Shown one piece after another: positions 8,546-16,709 of a stretch of DNA of 64,000 bases. The DNA comes from Adlercreutzia equolifaciens DSM 19450 (GTDB lineage Bacteria; Actinomycetota; Coriobacteriia; Coriobacteriales; Eggerthellaceae). The notes under the pieces were generated by a model. It made no database searches. It was given only the letters and a program-made list of their open reading frames with translations, and was not told where the DNA came from. A program made the position numbers and the translations under genes. The stretch spans positions 558,001 through 622,000 of the forward strand of contig NC_022567.1 of NCBI RefSeq assembly GCF_000478885.1, read 5' to 3'. Numbering within the stretch: the stretch's first letter is position 1; every line of letters begins with the position of its first letter.

Positions 8546-9145
8546 ATGAGCGAGGGTCGCGACATATACCACGAGCCGAAGCAGAAAGTGCTGCTGCGCA
8601 CGGCCGATGTGTACCAAACCGAAGTGGACGACGAAGTGGCCGGATACTCGGATAAGCTTCTGGCCATTGTGGCCGACTACCACAACGGCGGCCGTCCCGA
8701 GGGGATGAACGCTCAGGCAATGGTCGGCAAATCGAAGCGCGGCGAGGTGGCGTTCCGCTTGTTCGGACGCATCAATCCCGAGACGCGCGTCATCGAGGCC
8801 GCCGGCTTCAAGACGCGCGGGTGTCTGGCGATGACGGGGTGCGCGAGTGCCACCTGCTCGATGATCGAGGGGCGCACCTTCGATGAGGCGCTGGCGCTCA
8901 CCATTGAGGATGTGCGGGAGGCCGTGGGTGGCGTTCCCGCCGGGAAGGCGAACACGCTGACGTTCTCCGTGGAAGCGGTGCGGGCGCTCATCGGCGACTT
9001 CCTTGCGCGGGAGGGGGCCGGTCTGGCCGAGCTGGACGCGGCGGTGCCCTGCGACTCCTACAGCGTCGCTTGTCTGATGTGCGAGCATTGCTCGCTGCGC
9101 GACACGCGCACCGACCTGCTCGTGGCGGCCATGGACGGTGAGTAG
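8546..9145 (+). CDS. IscU/NifU-N-like protein with non-canonical cysteines
   Basis: 199 residues. The IscU/NifU fold signature is clear: GYSDKLLAIVADYHN, GFKTRGCLAMTGCASATCSM, GRTFDEALAL and the helix after VPAGK. Of the three cluster-ligating cysteines of IscU only the middle one aligns (Cys93). The first is replaced (GKSKRGE) and the third falls in GKANTLTF. Extra cysteines appear at 99 and 104, with a C-terminal set at 169, 176, 179 and 182. A scaffold or Fe-S carrier role is likely, but cluster binding must differ from IscU. Strong AGGAGG ribosome site. The next gene starts two bases after its stop. Confidence 0.75.
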   Translation: MSEGRDIYHEPKQKVLLRTADVYQTEVDDEVAGYSDKLLAIVADYHNGGRPEGMNAQAMVGKSKRGEVAFRLFGRINPETRVIEAAGFKTRGCLAMTGCASATCSMIEGRTFDEALALTIEDVREAVGGVPAGKANTLTFSVEAVRALIGDFLAREGAGLAELDAAVPCDSYSVACLMCEHCSLRDTRTDLLVAAMDGE

Positions 9146-9147
9146 CC

Positions 9148-10275
9148 GTGCGCGAGGAAGACGAGATCCGCGCGGCGGTGATCGCGCTGGCGGAAGCCCA
9201 GGCGGCGGGCGAGGACATTGCCGACGCGCTGCCCCATGGCGAGGCCTTGGCCGCTGCGGGCGCGGCGGCCGATGGTGAGGCCGTAGATGACGCCCTCGAT
9301 CCCGAGCAGGCGCGTGAGGAGGCCATCGCGGCGGTGCTTGATGCGGCGCGCGCGGCCTCGCGAGCAAGCCGCCTGTCGTGCCCCTGTGAATGGGAGGCTG
9401 CGGGCCTTGTGCCCCCGTCGATGACGCCCGAAGACTTGGAGATGGCCGTCTACGATGCGCTTATGGAATTCGGCGATCCCAACGGCTCGCGCGATGCGGG
9501 CGATGTGGAGGGTCCCGATGCTGGAGCCGCTCCTCGCCGCGCCGCCAACAAGCACGTGAAGTCCGCCTTCTCCTCTTCCAACGGCCGCCCCGTGGGCGCA
9601 TCCCCCTTCAAACGCAAAGCCGTCTCAGCGGATGCGGCAGAGGTTGGGACGGAGCGATCGGCGAAGGCGAAGCCGAGCGGAGAGGCTGAGTGCGTCGATC
9701 GGGCGAGCTCCGCGACAGAAGAAGACGTCCAAGGGGCTGGCGGGTGCCCTGACCGAGCGAGTTCCGCAGCGAACGAAACAGCCCAGTGGGCTGTTTCGCA
9801 GAGCGAGGACTGTTTGAGCGAATCAGGGTACCCGCCAGCCCCGCCCCAGGAGACTTCCAACCAGATTCCCGAGGAAGACCCGCATCCCGAGTTCGCGCAC
9901 ATCCGCCTGCTCATGGGTGCCGAGAGCTACTACCTCTACGACGATTCGGCCATGACCGACGCCTACGCTCGCTGGGCGTTCCTCGCCGCTGAGGATGACC
10001 CCGTGGCCACCTTCATCGAATGCGTGCGCGAGGAGTCGTCGGTCTACCCCCGCCCCATGGCGCGGGAGAACTTGGCCAACGACCCGTTTCGCATGAATGC
10101 CGAAGCGGTGGAGGCGGCCTTTGCTGAGGCCCGCGCCCAAGGTCGCGCCGACGACATCGAGCGCGTGGAAGCTTCCAACGGCGACGTCTACTTCTATTCC
10201 ACGACGTATTTAACCCCTCGCCGCGCCCAGGCCCTCGCTGAGTGGGACGCCGTCGAGCGCATTCGCAACGTGTAA
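9148..10275 (+). CDS. uncharacterised protein carrying an in-frame palindromic repeat
   Basis: 375 residues starting at GTG 9148, two bases after the previous stop, so translationally coupled to the IscU-like gene. The N-terminal third is Ala/Glu-rich and helical, and the last 130 residues (from HPEFAHIRLLMGAESYYLYDDS) look folded. In between, residues of about 110-235 are low complexity and contain a DNA repeat element translated as DRASSAANETAQ...SEDCLSESG, preceded by a degenerate half copy DRASSATEED. I do not recognise the family. The linker appears to be expanded by repeat insertion rather than conserved. Confidence 0.7.
   Translation: MREEDEIRAAVIALAEAQAAGEDIADALPHGEALAAAGAAADGEAVDDALDPEQAREEAIAAVLDAARAASRASRLSCPCEWEAAGLVPPSMTPEDLEMAVYDALMEFGDPNGSRDAGDVEGPDAGAAPRRAANKHVKSAFSSSNGRPVGASPFKRKAVSADAAEVGTERSAKAKPSGEAECVDRASSATEEDVQGAGGCPDRASSAANETAQWAVSQSEDCLSESGYPPAPPQETSNQIPEEDPHPEFAHIRLLMGAESYYLYDDSAMTDAYARWAFLAAEDDPVATFIECVREESSVYPRPMARENLANDPFRMNAEAVEAAFAEARAQGRADDIERVEASNGDVYFYSTTYLTPRRAQALAEWDAVERIRNV
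9733..9842. repeat. palindromic element, family 1, copy A (inside a gene)
   Basis: The outer arms GGGGCTGGCGGGT / ACCCGCCAGCCCC flank conserved strands TGACCGAGCGAGTTCCGC and GCGAGGACTGTTTGAGCG. A distinct inner stem GAAACAGCCC / GGGCTGTTTC sits between them. The same conserved strands recur at 29961-30096 with different outer and inner arms that still pair. Confidence 0.8.
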
Positions 10276-10371
10276 GACTTGCCTGCCCAAGTCTCGGCGG
10301 TTCAGTCTGTGAGCTGCGCTGTCGAAACCGTAGCTCGACCCGTATTTTTGTCGCGCTTTTCAGATGAGTTG

Positions 10372-10500
10372 GACATTTTTGTGGGTCGGGCTGCGGTGTT
10401 TTAGGCGACTAACTTTCCAAAAGAACAAGAAATACCTGTTCAGGGCATCGGGCTTGTTGTTCGGGCGAAGACGACCCGCAGCCCGAGAGGCAAAAATGTC
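10372..10500. repeat. 129-bp element bounded by 25-bp imperfect inverted repeats
   Basis: Between convergent genes, GACATTTTTG plus CGGGCTGCGG on the left (10372-10396) pair with CCGCAGCCCG plus CAAAAATGTC on the right (10476-10500), separated by a 5-base mismatch on each side. The interior is AT-richer than the surroundings and has no ORF of note. It resembles a miniature inverted-repeat element. The remaining intergenic sequence 10276-10730 holds only terminators and a short palindrome. Confidence 0.6.
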
Positions 10501-10552
10501 GTAGGCGCTCTTCTCTGATGGCAAAAACACGCCTCGTGCTACGGGTGCGTGC

Positions 10553-10592
10553 AAAAAGGAGCCCCCGCAACCGGTTTGCGGGGGCTCCTTTC
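10553..10592. terminator. bidirectional intrinsic terminator
   Basis: A 15-bp stem (AAAGGAGCCCCCGCA / TGCGGGGGCTCCTTT) lies between the converging genes at 10275 and 10731. Poly-A precedes and T residues follow, so it can serve both strands. Confidence 0.85.
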
Positions 10593-10660
10593 ACGAAGGG
10601 GGAGCTCCTTCGGAGCTCGCGTTAGAAGGGGTAGGCTATCAGGTGAGGTGATGCCGCTTG

Positions 10661-10689
10661 GGAGGGGCGACCGAGGTCGCCCCCTACGG
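10661..10689. repeat. short palindromic repeat, family 2
   Basis: GGGGCGACC GA GGTCGCCCC followed by CTACGG. Related copies occur at 28270, 51350, 61770 and 61821. Confidence 0.7.
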
Positions 10690-10730
10690 ATCAGCCTTCA
10701 GCGCAGATCGGTTTCGCTCTGCGCATCTCC

Positions 10731-12890
10731 CTAGGCGTCGGGAAGCAGGCCGAGGGCGGCGAGGTCTTCCTTCACGTCGGGCATGTCGTAGTAGTCCAGG
10801 CACTCGGCCGTCGGGCAACCCAGCTCGGGATCCCAGCCAAAGCATTCGTACATCATGGTGAGGGCCGTTTGGAAATCCTCTTTGTCCATCTTGTTGGTGC
10901 CCTCGGTGAACACCTCGATGTCCGGATCCATGGTGAAGGGCCACTCGGTAACGACGTCGTGCACGTTGCGGAAGTCATTGGTACCCATTTGCCCGTTGGC
11001 ACCCACCATGCCGCGCGCGGTGTTGGCTCGCTGTAGCGTGGTGATTTTCGCACCCATCTTGTACAGGTCTTCCGTCGTCACGTCTTCGCCGGTGACGGCC
11101 TTCATGAATTTGGCCTCCAGATCCAGATCGCCGCGATAGTCGCGAGCCTTCGTGGGGCTCATCGTCATGGGCCATACCCAGTTGCACAGCGTGAGCGAGT
11201 CGTGCAGCACGTCGGTGACGATGGACCACCAGGCGAAGTTCGCTTTATACTCATTCATGGGGGTGTAGTTCTTGTCCGGATCGATGGCGCTCGCATCGCC
11301 CCACACTTCGGCCGCGATCTGCTGCTTAAGCTCGAAGGGCAAGCCGCAGCCCTGGAAGTTCACGGCAGAGTGGATCATGTCGTCGCGGTTGAAGACCATG
11401 TTATAGAGCAGGCCCACCTGTCCGAAGCACTCATGGGCATGGTGCACCGGCCAGCCGCGCACGTTGATGAGCGTGGAAGCGGGGGTGTTCCACCAGTCCG
11501 GATCGTTCCAACGCTCGGTCCAGACGATGGGGCCGTGGCCGATGTAGGCGATCTCCGAGTCGTTGGCGGCGATCTTCGCCAGAAGGGGCGGCACCATGGA
11601 GGGGTCGTTATTCTTGAAGCCCTCCCAATTGATTTCCGCGTACTCCTCGGGGGGCAGCACCTTCTGGAGCAGGCCCGTAGCATAGCAGTGGGCGATGTCG
11701 CGGTATATCTGCCCGTAGTTGCACCACAGGCCCAAATCGTCCATGGTGGAGCCGAATACCTGATCCCAGATGAGGGCGTCTTCACTGCCGGCTTCAACGG
11801 AAGTGTTGTCGCCTAAAATCTTGATCATGTAGTTGGTGAACGGGAAGTTCGGCACGCAGGTGTTGCCCGTGATCTCGTAGCCGCCGTTGGCCGCCGAGGC
11901 CGGCACGCGCAAGTCGGAGTAGCAATGGATGGGGCAACTGTGGCAGCCGTCCATCTTGATGGTGTACTTCTCGGCCTCCGGGCCTTCGTCTTTGAAGGCC
12001 TTCATGCAGCGGTAGCCCACGGTGTTGATCTCGCCGGGCTTCGGCTCGCCGGTGTCGATGGGGCCGCCTTCGGCCAGCGCCCAGGTCAGTCCCTTCTGGG
12101 CCGTCCAGCGGCTGCCCTTGTCGAAGTACTCGGCCCACTCCTGCTGGGTGGAAGGTACGACGTGGTTGTTGTTGGAGCCGACGATCTCGCGCAGCATGTA
12201 GTCGGACAGGTCGGCCACCTCTTGCGGGTCGGCCACGTAGATGGGCTGGCTACCGCGCACGACGAGCGCCTTCAATTTCTTCGAGCCCATGACGGCGGCG
12301 GCTCCAGCGCCGGCGGAATGGTTGCGGGAATTGATGATGCAGGCGTAGGGCAGCAGGTTCTCGCCGGCAGGGCCGATGGTGGCCACGCAGAAGTCGGTGC
12401 CCTCCTTGCGCGAGAGCGCCTCGGTGGTGGCGCGGGTGCCCTGGCCCCACACTTGATCGGCGGGCTTGATCTCAATGTCGTCATCGTCGATCTTCAGGTA
12501 AACCGGTTCGTCGGAAGCGCCCTCGATGACGATGGCATCCCAGCCGGCCTTCTTGATGGCCGCACCGATCATGCCGCCGGTGTGGGCGTCAACAACTTGA
12601 TGATCGGTGGTATAGGTGGAAAGAGAGGCGATGGTGGTGCGGCCCGCCAGGGGGACACCGGTGGCGGTCAGAGGGCCGACGGCGAACACGATCTTGTTCT
12701 CTGGGGAGAGCGGATCGGTGCCGGCGGGCACTTCGTCGTACATGATCTTGTTGGCTATTCCCATGCCGCCCAAATACTCTTTATAAGGGTCGGTGGGCGA
12801 GACGGAAACGGTTTTGTCGGTCAGGTTGACGCGGAGGATCTTACCGGTCCAGCCATAGGACTTGTTGGGATCCAATTTTGAATCAGCCAT
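10731..12890 (-). CDS. aldehyde:ferredoxin oxidoreductase (AOR) family tungsten/molybdenum enzyme
   Basis: 719 residues. The N-terminal AOR domain opens with GWTGKILRVNLTDKTV and includes FAVGPLTATGVPLAGRTT and the HTGG-type cofactor loop. The [4Fe-4S] motif CHSCPIHC (C-x2-C-x3-C) lies near residue 320, with a distal Cys at LTLCNWVWPM. Family members use a tungsten or Mo bis-pterin cofactor for two-electron redox chemistry, classically aldehyde to acid with ferredoxin. It has no signal peptide, so it should be cytosolic. It is divergent from the ferredoxin/Mo-oxidoreductase operon and shares a mirrored palindromic operator with it. It may equally be a YdhV-like member. The physiological substrate is unknown. 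Confidence 0.85.
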   Translation of the reverse strand: MADSKLDPNKSYGWTGKILRVNLTDKTVSVSPTDPYKEYLGGMGIANKIMYDEVPAGTDPLSPENKIVFAVGPLTATGVPLAGRTTIASLSTYTTDHQVVDAHTGGMIGAAIKKAGWDAIVIEGASDEPVYLKIDDDDIEIKPADQVWGQGTRATTEALSRKEGTDFCVATIGPAGENLLPYACIINSRNHSAGAGAAAVMGSKKLKALVVRGSQPIYVADPQEVADLSDYMLREIVGSNNNHVVPSTQQEWAEYFDKGSRWTAQKGLTWALAEGGPIDTGEPKPGEINTVGYRCMKAFKDEGPEAEKYTIKMDGCHSCPIHCYSDLRVPASAANGGYEITGNTCVPNFPFTNYMIKILGDNTSVEAGSEDALIWDQVFGSTMDDLGLWCNYGQIYRDIAHCYATGLLQKVLPPEEYAEINWEGFKNNDPSMVPPLLAKIAANDSEIAYIGHGPIVWTERWNDPDWWNTPASTLINVRGWPVHHAHECFGQVGLLYNMVFNRDDMIHSAVNFQGCGLPFELKQQIAAEVWGDASAIDPDKNYTPMNEYKANFAWWSIVTDVLHDSLTLCNWVWPMTMSPTKARDYRGDLDLEAKFMKAVTGEDVTTEDLYKMGAKITTLQRANTARGMVGANGQMGTNDFRNVHDVVTEWPFTMDPDIEVFTEGTNKMDKEDFQTALTMMYECFGWDPELGCPTAECLDYYDMPDVKEDLAALGLLPDA

Positions 12891-12965
12891 GATGAAGCTC
12901 CAAATCTCTTCGTGTACTCATGTTGCGTGGTACCAGTCGTCGATCTGGAGTAATCGTCGCGTAGA

Positions 12966-12971
12966 AGTATA
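12966..12971 (-). promoter_or_regulatory. -10 element of the AOR promoter
   Basis: TATACT on the minus strand, about 75 bases before the AOR start. The -35 region (about 12989-12994) is a poor match and abuts the palindrome at 12994-13010, the arrangement expected for an activator-dependent promoter. Confidence 0.45.
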
Positions 12972-12993
12972 AGGGAGGGCAATTTTACCCCCC

Positions 12994-13010
12994 TCCCCTC
13001 AATGAGGGGA
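12994..13010. promoter_or_regulatory. palindromic operator, AOR side
   Basis: A perfect palindrome TCCCCTCA A TGAGGGGA. Its core CCCTCAATGAGGG differs by one base from the core at 13079-13091. Its centre is 31 bases upstream of the AOR -10. Confidence 0.6.
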
Positions 13011-13075
13011 TCTTTTTCAACGGAAACATGACGGCTCCTCTACGGCCGGGTGAGGAGAAATCAAACGTTCGGTAA

Positions 13076-13093
13076 TCCCCCTCAAAGAGGGTA
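13076..13093. promoter_or_regulatory. palindromic operator, ferredoxin-operon side
   Basis: The core CCCTCAAAGAGGG lies 83 bases from its twin. Its centre is 30 bases upstream of the candidate -10 at 13115-13120. The equal spacing on both sides suggests one activator drives both divergent units. Confidence 0.6.
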
Positions 13094-13114
13094 CACAGCT
13101 TCTTCATTCATGAC

Positions 13115-13120
13115 TATGAT
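13115..13120 (+). promoter_or_regulatory. -10 element of the ferredoxin/Mo-oxidoreductase operon
   Basis: TATGAT, with the weak -35 region at about 13092-13097 abutting the palindrome. It gives a leader of about 65 bases before ATG 13193. Confidence 0.45.
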
Positions 13121-13192
13121 GCCCTCTGTTGCGTGGCGTCGCGATCTTGAGTTCTCTCTGAGACAAGCATGAAGTTACAAGGGGGAGTTCAA

Positions 13193-13936
13193 ATGTCTGA
13201 CACCCAGAAAAATGAAACCGTGGCCACCGAGCAGCCGCCCGCGGCTCCGGTGTCCGCTACCGAGCCCGGCTCTGCGCCGGCCTCCGAGAAGAAGCAGCCC
13301 TTCTTTACCCGCCGCACCGTGCTCGCCATGACCGGTTGTGGTGTTGCCGGCCTGGTGGTCGGCGGCGTGCTCGCCTCCTGGGGCGTGACCACCGCTTCCA
13401 TCGCCTCGGGCCGCATTGAGCTGCGTACCACTCCTACGAAAATGATCGTCACCGACCGCGCTCGCTGCTCCGGCTGCCAGCGCTGCGAGATGATGTGCAC
13501 CCTGAAGAACGACGGCGCGACCCAGCAGTCCATCGCCCGCGTGCGCGTGTGGGACAACTACAATTTCGGTTCCGGCGTCGATACCAACGACGGCATCTTC
13601 GGCAACTGCCAGTTCACGGTCGCCTCCTGCAAGCAGTGCGCCGATCCGCAGTGCGCCAAGTACTGCCCCGTCCACGCCATCCACTCCGATGAGGAGACCG
13701 GCGCTCGCGTTGTCGACGAGGACGTGTGCATCGGCTGCGGCATGTGCTCTGCCGCCTGCCCGTGGAACATGCCCCACATCAACGCCCAGACCGGCACGTC
13801 GACCAAGTGCATTTCCTGCGGCCGCTGTGCCGAGCAGTGCCCCAACGGCGCCATCAAGTTCATCGATTGGGAGGATATTGCCCAGAAGGCCATCGACGAG
13901 GGCGTGGTTTCCACGGCCACCATCGTCGAGGCTTAA
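13193..13936 (+). CDS. Tat-targeted four-cluster [4Fe-4S] ferredoxin-like subunit
   Basis: 247 residues from ATG 13193, chosen over ATG 13169 because GGGGGAG sits six bases upstream. A twin-arginine type segment (FTRRTVLAMTGCGVAGLVVGG) at about residues 38-58 follows a Pro/Ala-rich lead, so it is probably exported or membrane-anchored. Four cysteine clusters follow: CSGCQRCEMMC, CKQCADPQCAKYCP, CIGCGMCSAACP, and CISCGRCAEQCP. It resembles HybA/PhsB-type electron-transfer subunits. It is first in a tight operon with the Mo enzyme (21 bases downstream), a second ferredoxin and NrfD. It may also serve the divergent AOR. Confidence 0.85.
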   Translation: MSDTQKNETVATEQPPAAPVSATEPGSAPASEKKQPFFTRRTVLAMTGCGVAGLVVGGVLASWGVTTASIASGRIELRTTPTKMIVTDRARCSGCQRCEMMCTLKNDGATQQSIARVRVWDNYNFGSGVDTNDGIFGNCQFTVASCKQCADPQCAKYCPVHAIHSDEETGARVVDEDVCIGCGMCSAACPWNMPHINAQTGTSTKCISCGRCAEQCPNGAIKFIDWEDIAQKAIDEGVVSTATIVEA

Positions 13937-13957
13937 ACGATAGAGAGAAGGACCATT

Positions 13958-16162
13958 ATGTCAGGACACGCTTTAACACGGCGCAGCTTTTTAGTTGGAA
14001 GCGCCGGGGTGGCTGCCGTGGCCGCCGGCGCGGGCCTTGTGAGCTTGTCGGTTCGCGGCGAAGCCGATGCTGATGCCGAGACGGATAAGCGAACCGAAGT
14101 GGTGCACTCGCTGTGCAATTCCTGCTCGAGCAAGTGCGGTTATTACGCCTACGTCGTAGACGGCGAGCTCACGAAGCTCATCGGAGATGAGGCCCATCCG
14201 AACGCTCAGGGCAAGTTGTGCGCGCGCGGGTACGGCTATTCCCAGATCGCCTATTCGCCCGATCGACTCACCGACCCGATGAAGAAGAACGAAAACGGCG
14301 AATTCGAAGTAATAGGATGGGATCAGGCGCTCAGCGAGATCGGCCAGAAGGTGAACGATATCATCGCGCAGTACGGCCCCGAGGCGCTTGCCATGGTGCA
14401 GGATCCGCGCCCGTCGGGCAAGTACTACACGAAGCGCTTCATGAACGCGCTCGGCAGCCCCAACGTGTACACGCACGGCGCCGCCTGCAACCTCTCCAAG
14501 GAGTCCGGGTTCACGCAGGCCATCGGGGCGGCCAACTTCGAATCGGATGTGGCCAACTCGAAGATGACGATGTTCATCGGCCGCAGCTATGCCGACGCCA
14601 TCCGGCCCAGCTCGGTGGCCGCGCTGCAGCAGGCGCACGAGAACGGCGCGCACATCGTGCTGGTGGATCCGCGCCTGAACAACAGCATCGCCTTCGCCGA
14701 CGAGTGGGTGCCCATCAACCCCGGCACCGACCTGGCGCTCATCTTGGCCATGTCCAACGTGCTTATTAATCGCGATCTCTACGATGCCGAGTACGTGGCG
14801 GCCAACAGTGTCGGATTCGACGAGTGGGCGAGCGCCATCGCGGGCTACACGCCGGAATGGGCCGAGGGCGTCACGGGCATTCCCGCTGCCGACATCGAGC
14901 GGCTGGCGCTCGAGTTCGCCGAGGCGGCCCCCGCGGCCTCCATCGAGCCGAGCTGGCGCGGTGCCTTCGGGTGCTCGTACGCGAACTCGGGCGAGACGGC
15001 GCGCGCTCTCTGCTTGTTCAACACACTTCTGGGCTGCTGGAACCAGCCCGGCGGGGCGCTGTTCCTCCCCAGCGTGAAGACAGGCGATCTCGATCCGGCG
15101 AAGTTCCCCGAGGTGCCGAAGGTCGAGGCGAAGATGTGGGGCGCCGAGGAGTACCCGCTGGCGCTCTCTTCCATGGGCACCAACCTCTACGTCGCCGAGA
15201 TGGCGAAGGAGGGCAAGGTCAAGGGCCTGTTCTTCTACAACTCGAACATGGCGGCCGGCTATTCCAACCCCGCCCAGCTGGCAGAGGACTTCGCGAACCT
15301 CGATCTGATGGTCGTCGTCGACGTGCAGATGTCGGAAACCGCGATGCTGGCCGACTACGTGCTGCCCGAGTGCAGCTACCTGGAGCGTCGCGAGCTGCCC
15401 GAGTTCGTGGGCGGACGCGTGCCGGTCGTTTCCCTGCGCGATCAGGTGCTCGAGGTGATTCACCCCAACACGCGTCCGGCCGATGTGATCTTCACCCAGC
15501 TGGCCGAGGCGTGCGGCGTGGGGCAGTACTTCCCGTTCACCGTTGACGAGCTGGCCGACGCGCAGCTGCGCAGCGTGGGCACGAGCCTCGATGAGCTGCG
15601 CCAGGTCGGCACGATCTCGTTCCCCGAGAAGGCCTATGCCTACGGCAAGGTTCCCGAGTGGAAGACCCCGACGGGCAAGATCCAGTTTACGAGCGAGGCG
15701 TGCGCGGCGGCTGGGCTGTCCGCATGCCCGGTGTGGGTCGAGCCCCAGGTGATGCCGAACGAGACCGTCGGCGAGTTCCGCCTCATCGGCGGCAAGCAGG
15801 CCATCCACACGCATACGCAGACCGCCAACTGCGAGCCTTTGATGGACATCACGAAGTCCTACGGCCTCGACCGCATCTGGATCAACGCCGAGGTGGCCGA
15901 ACGCTTGGGCATCGCGGACGGCGACGAGGTCATTCTGTCGAACACGATAGCCGAGGGCCCCATCAAGGTGAAGGTGACCGAGCGCATCAACCCGACGGCC
16001 ATCTACATGCCCTCCCATTATGGCTGCAAATCCCCCGATCAGCACACGGCTTACGGCGTGGGCTTGAACTTCATGGACTTCGTTCCCTTCCACATGGAAC
16101 CGGCCTATGGCTCGGCCATGACCCAGGAAACGTTGGTTTCCGTGCAGAAAGTAGGTGAATGA
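13958..16162 (+). CDS. Tat-exported Mo-bisPGD oxidoreductase, polysulfide/thiosulfate reductase-like catalytic subunit
   Basis: 734 residues. The Tat signal is LTRRSFLVGSAGVAAVAAGA. The [4Fe-4S] site is C53-x2-C56-x3-C60-x27-C88. The Mo-pterin domains follow, with the probable Mo ligand Cys177 in THGAACNLSKESG and the C-terminal pterin-binding region (GGKQAIHTHTQTANCEPLM). The architecture matches PsrA/PhsA-type reductases; substrates in the family include polysulfide, thiosulfate, tetrathionate, arsenate and organic oxides, so the exact acceptor is open. ATG 13958 follows GAGAAGG. Its stop overlaps the start of the next gene. It should work outside the membrane, receiving electrons through the two ferredoxin subunits from NrfD and menaquinol. 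Confidence 0.9.
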   Translation: MSGHALTRRSFLVGSAGVAAVAAGAGLVSLSVRGEADADAETDKRTEVVHSLCNSCSSKCGYYAYVVDGELTKLIGDEAHPNAQGKLCARGYGYSQIAYSPDRLTDPMKKNENGEFEVIGWDQALSEIGQKVNDIIAQYGPEALAMVQDPRPSGKYYTKRFMNALGSPNVYTHGAACNLSKESGFTQAIGAANFESDVANSKMTMFIGRSYADAIRPSSVAALQQAHENGAHIVLVDPRLNNSIAFADEWVPINPGTDLALILAMSNVLINRDLYDAEYVAANSVGFDEWASAIAGYTPEWAEGVTGIPAADIERLALEFAEAAPAASIEPSWRGAFGCSYANSGETARALCLFNTLLGCWNQPGGALFLPSVKTGDLDPAKFPEVPKVEAKMWGAEEYPLALSSMGTNLYVAEMAKEGKVKGLFFYNSNMAAGYSNPAQLAEDFANLDLMVVVDVQMSETAMLADYVLPECSYLERRELPEFVGGRVPVVSLRDQVLEVIHPNTRPADVIFTQLAEACGVGQYFPFTVDELADAQLRSVGTSLDELRQVGTISFPEKAYAYGKVPEWKTPTGKIQFTSEACAAAGLSACPVWVEPQVMPNETVGEFRLIGGKQAIHTHTQTANCEPLMDITKSYGLDRIWINAEVAERLGIADGDEVILSNTIAEGPIKVKVTERINPTAIYMPSHYGCKSPDQHTAYGVGLNFMDFVPFHMEPAYGSAMTQETLVSVQKVGE

Positions 16163-16704
16163 TGGCACGCTACGGAATGCTCATCAATACCAAGAAGTGC
16201 ATTGGCTGCTATGCCTGCCGCACGGCCTGCCAGCGCCAAAACGACCTGCTCCCCGACGAGTCGTTCATTCGCTTCGAGGAGCGCGAAGTGGGCAAGTACC
16301 CCAACGTGACCGTGGAGCACATCCCGCTGCAGTGCATGCACTGCGAGGACGCGCCGTGCGCGAGCGTGTGCCCCACCGGAGCCGCGCACATGGGCTCCGA
16401 CGGCATCGTCGAAGTGGATCACGGCCGGTGCATCGGTTGTCTGTACTGCATGGCCGCCTGCCCCTATCAGGTGCGTACGCGCAATTCGAAGACGGGCGAG
16501 GTGGACAAGTGCCGCTTCTGCACGCTTTCTTCCTATGAGAACGGCACGAAGATGTGCTCGTGCGTCGATGCCTGCCTGACCGGTGCTCGCATCTTCGGGG
16601 ATCTGGACGATTCCGATAGCGAGATTTCCAAGGAAATCGCGCGTACGGGTGCGGCCCCCATCGCCGGTGATCTGACCCGCGCCAAGATCTATTACGTGAG
16701 GTGA
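16159..16704 (+). CDS. [4Fe-4S] ferredoxin subunit, PsrB/NrfC/DmsB type
   Basis: 181 residues with four Cys clusters: CIGCYACRTACQ, CMHCEDAPCASVCP, CIGCLYCMAACP, and CRFCTLSSYENGTKMCSCVDACL. It begins by ATGA overlap with the catalytic gene; an in-frame ATG at 16162 is an alternative. It has no signal sequence of its own, as usual for these subunits, which are co-exported with the Tat-targeted catalytic partner. It passes electrons between the NrfD membrane subunit and the Mo enzyme. Confidence 0.9.
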   Translation: MMARYGMLINTKKCIGCYACRTACQRQNDLLPDESFIRFEEREVGKYPNVTVEHIPLQCMHCEDAPCASVCPTGAAHMGSDGIVEVDHGRCIGCLYCMAACPYQVRTRNSKTGEVDKCRFCTLSSYENGTKMCSCVDACLTGARIFGDLDDSDSEISKEIARTGAAPIAGDLTRAKIYYVR

Positions 16705-16709
16705 TTGAC

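Noticed and set aside
6737..9367. 876-codon minus-strand frame across the LuxR and IscU-like genes
   Set aside because: Arg/Pro-rich composition, crosses real genes on both strands, no motif; a compositional artefact.
9733..9842. CRISPR repeat
   Set aside because: Only two distant copies exist, each a single palindrome with unique arms; there is no regular spacing and no cas gene.
13991..16168. 725-codon minus-strand frame opposite the Mo enzyme
   Set aside because: Same artefact; the plus strand has clear catalytic motifs and operon spacing.
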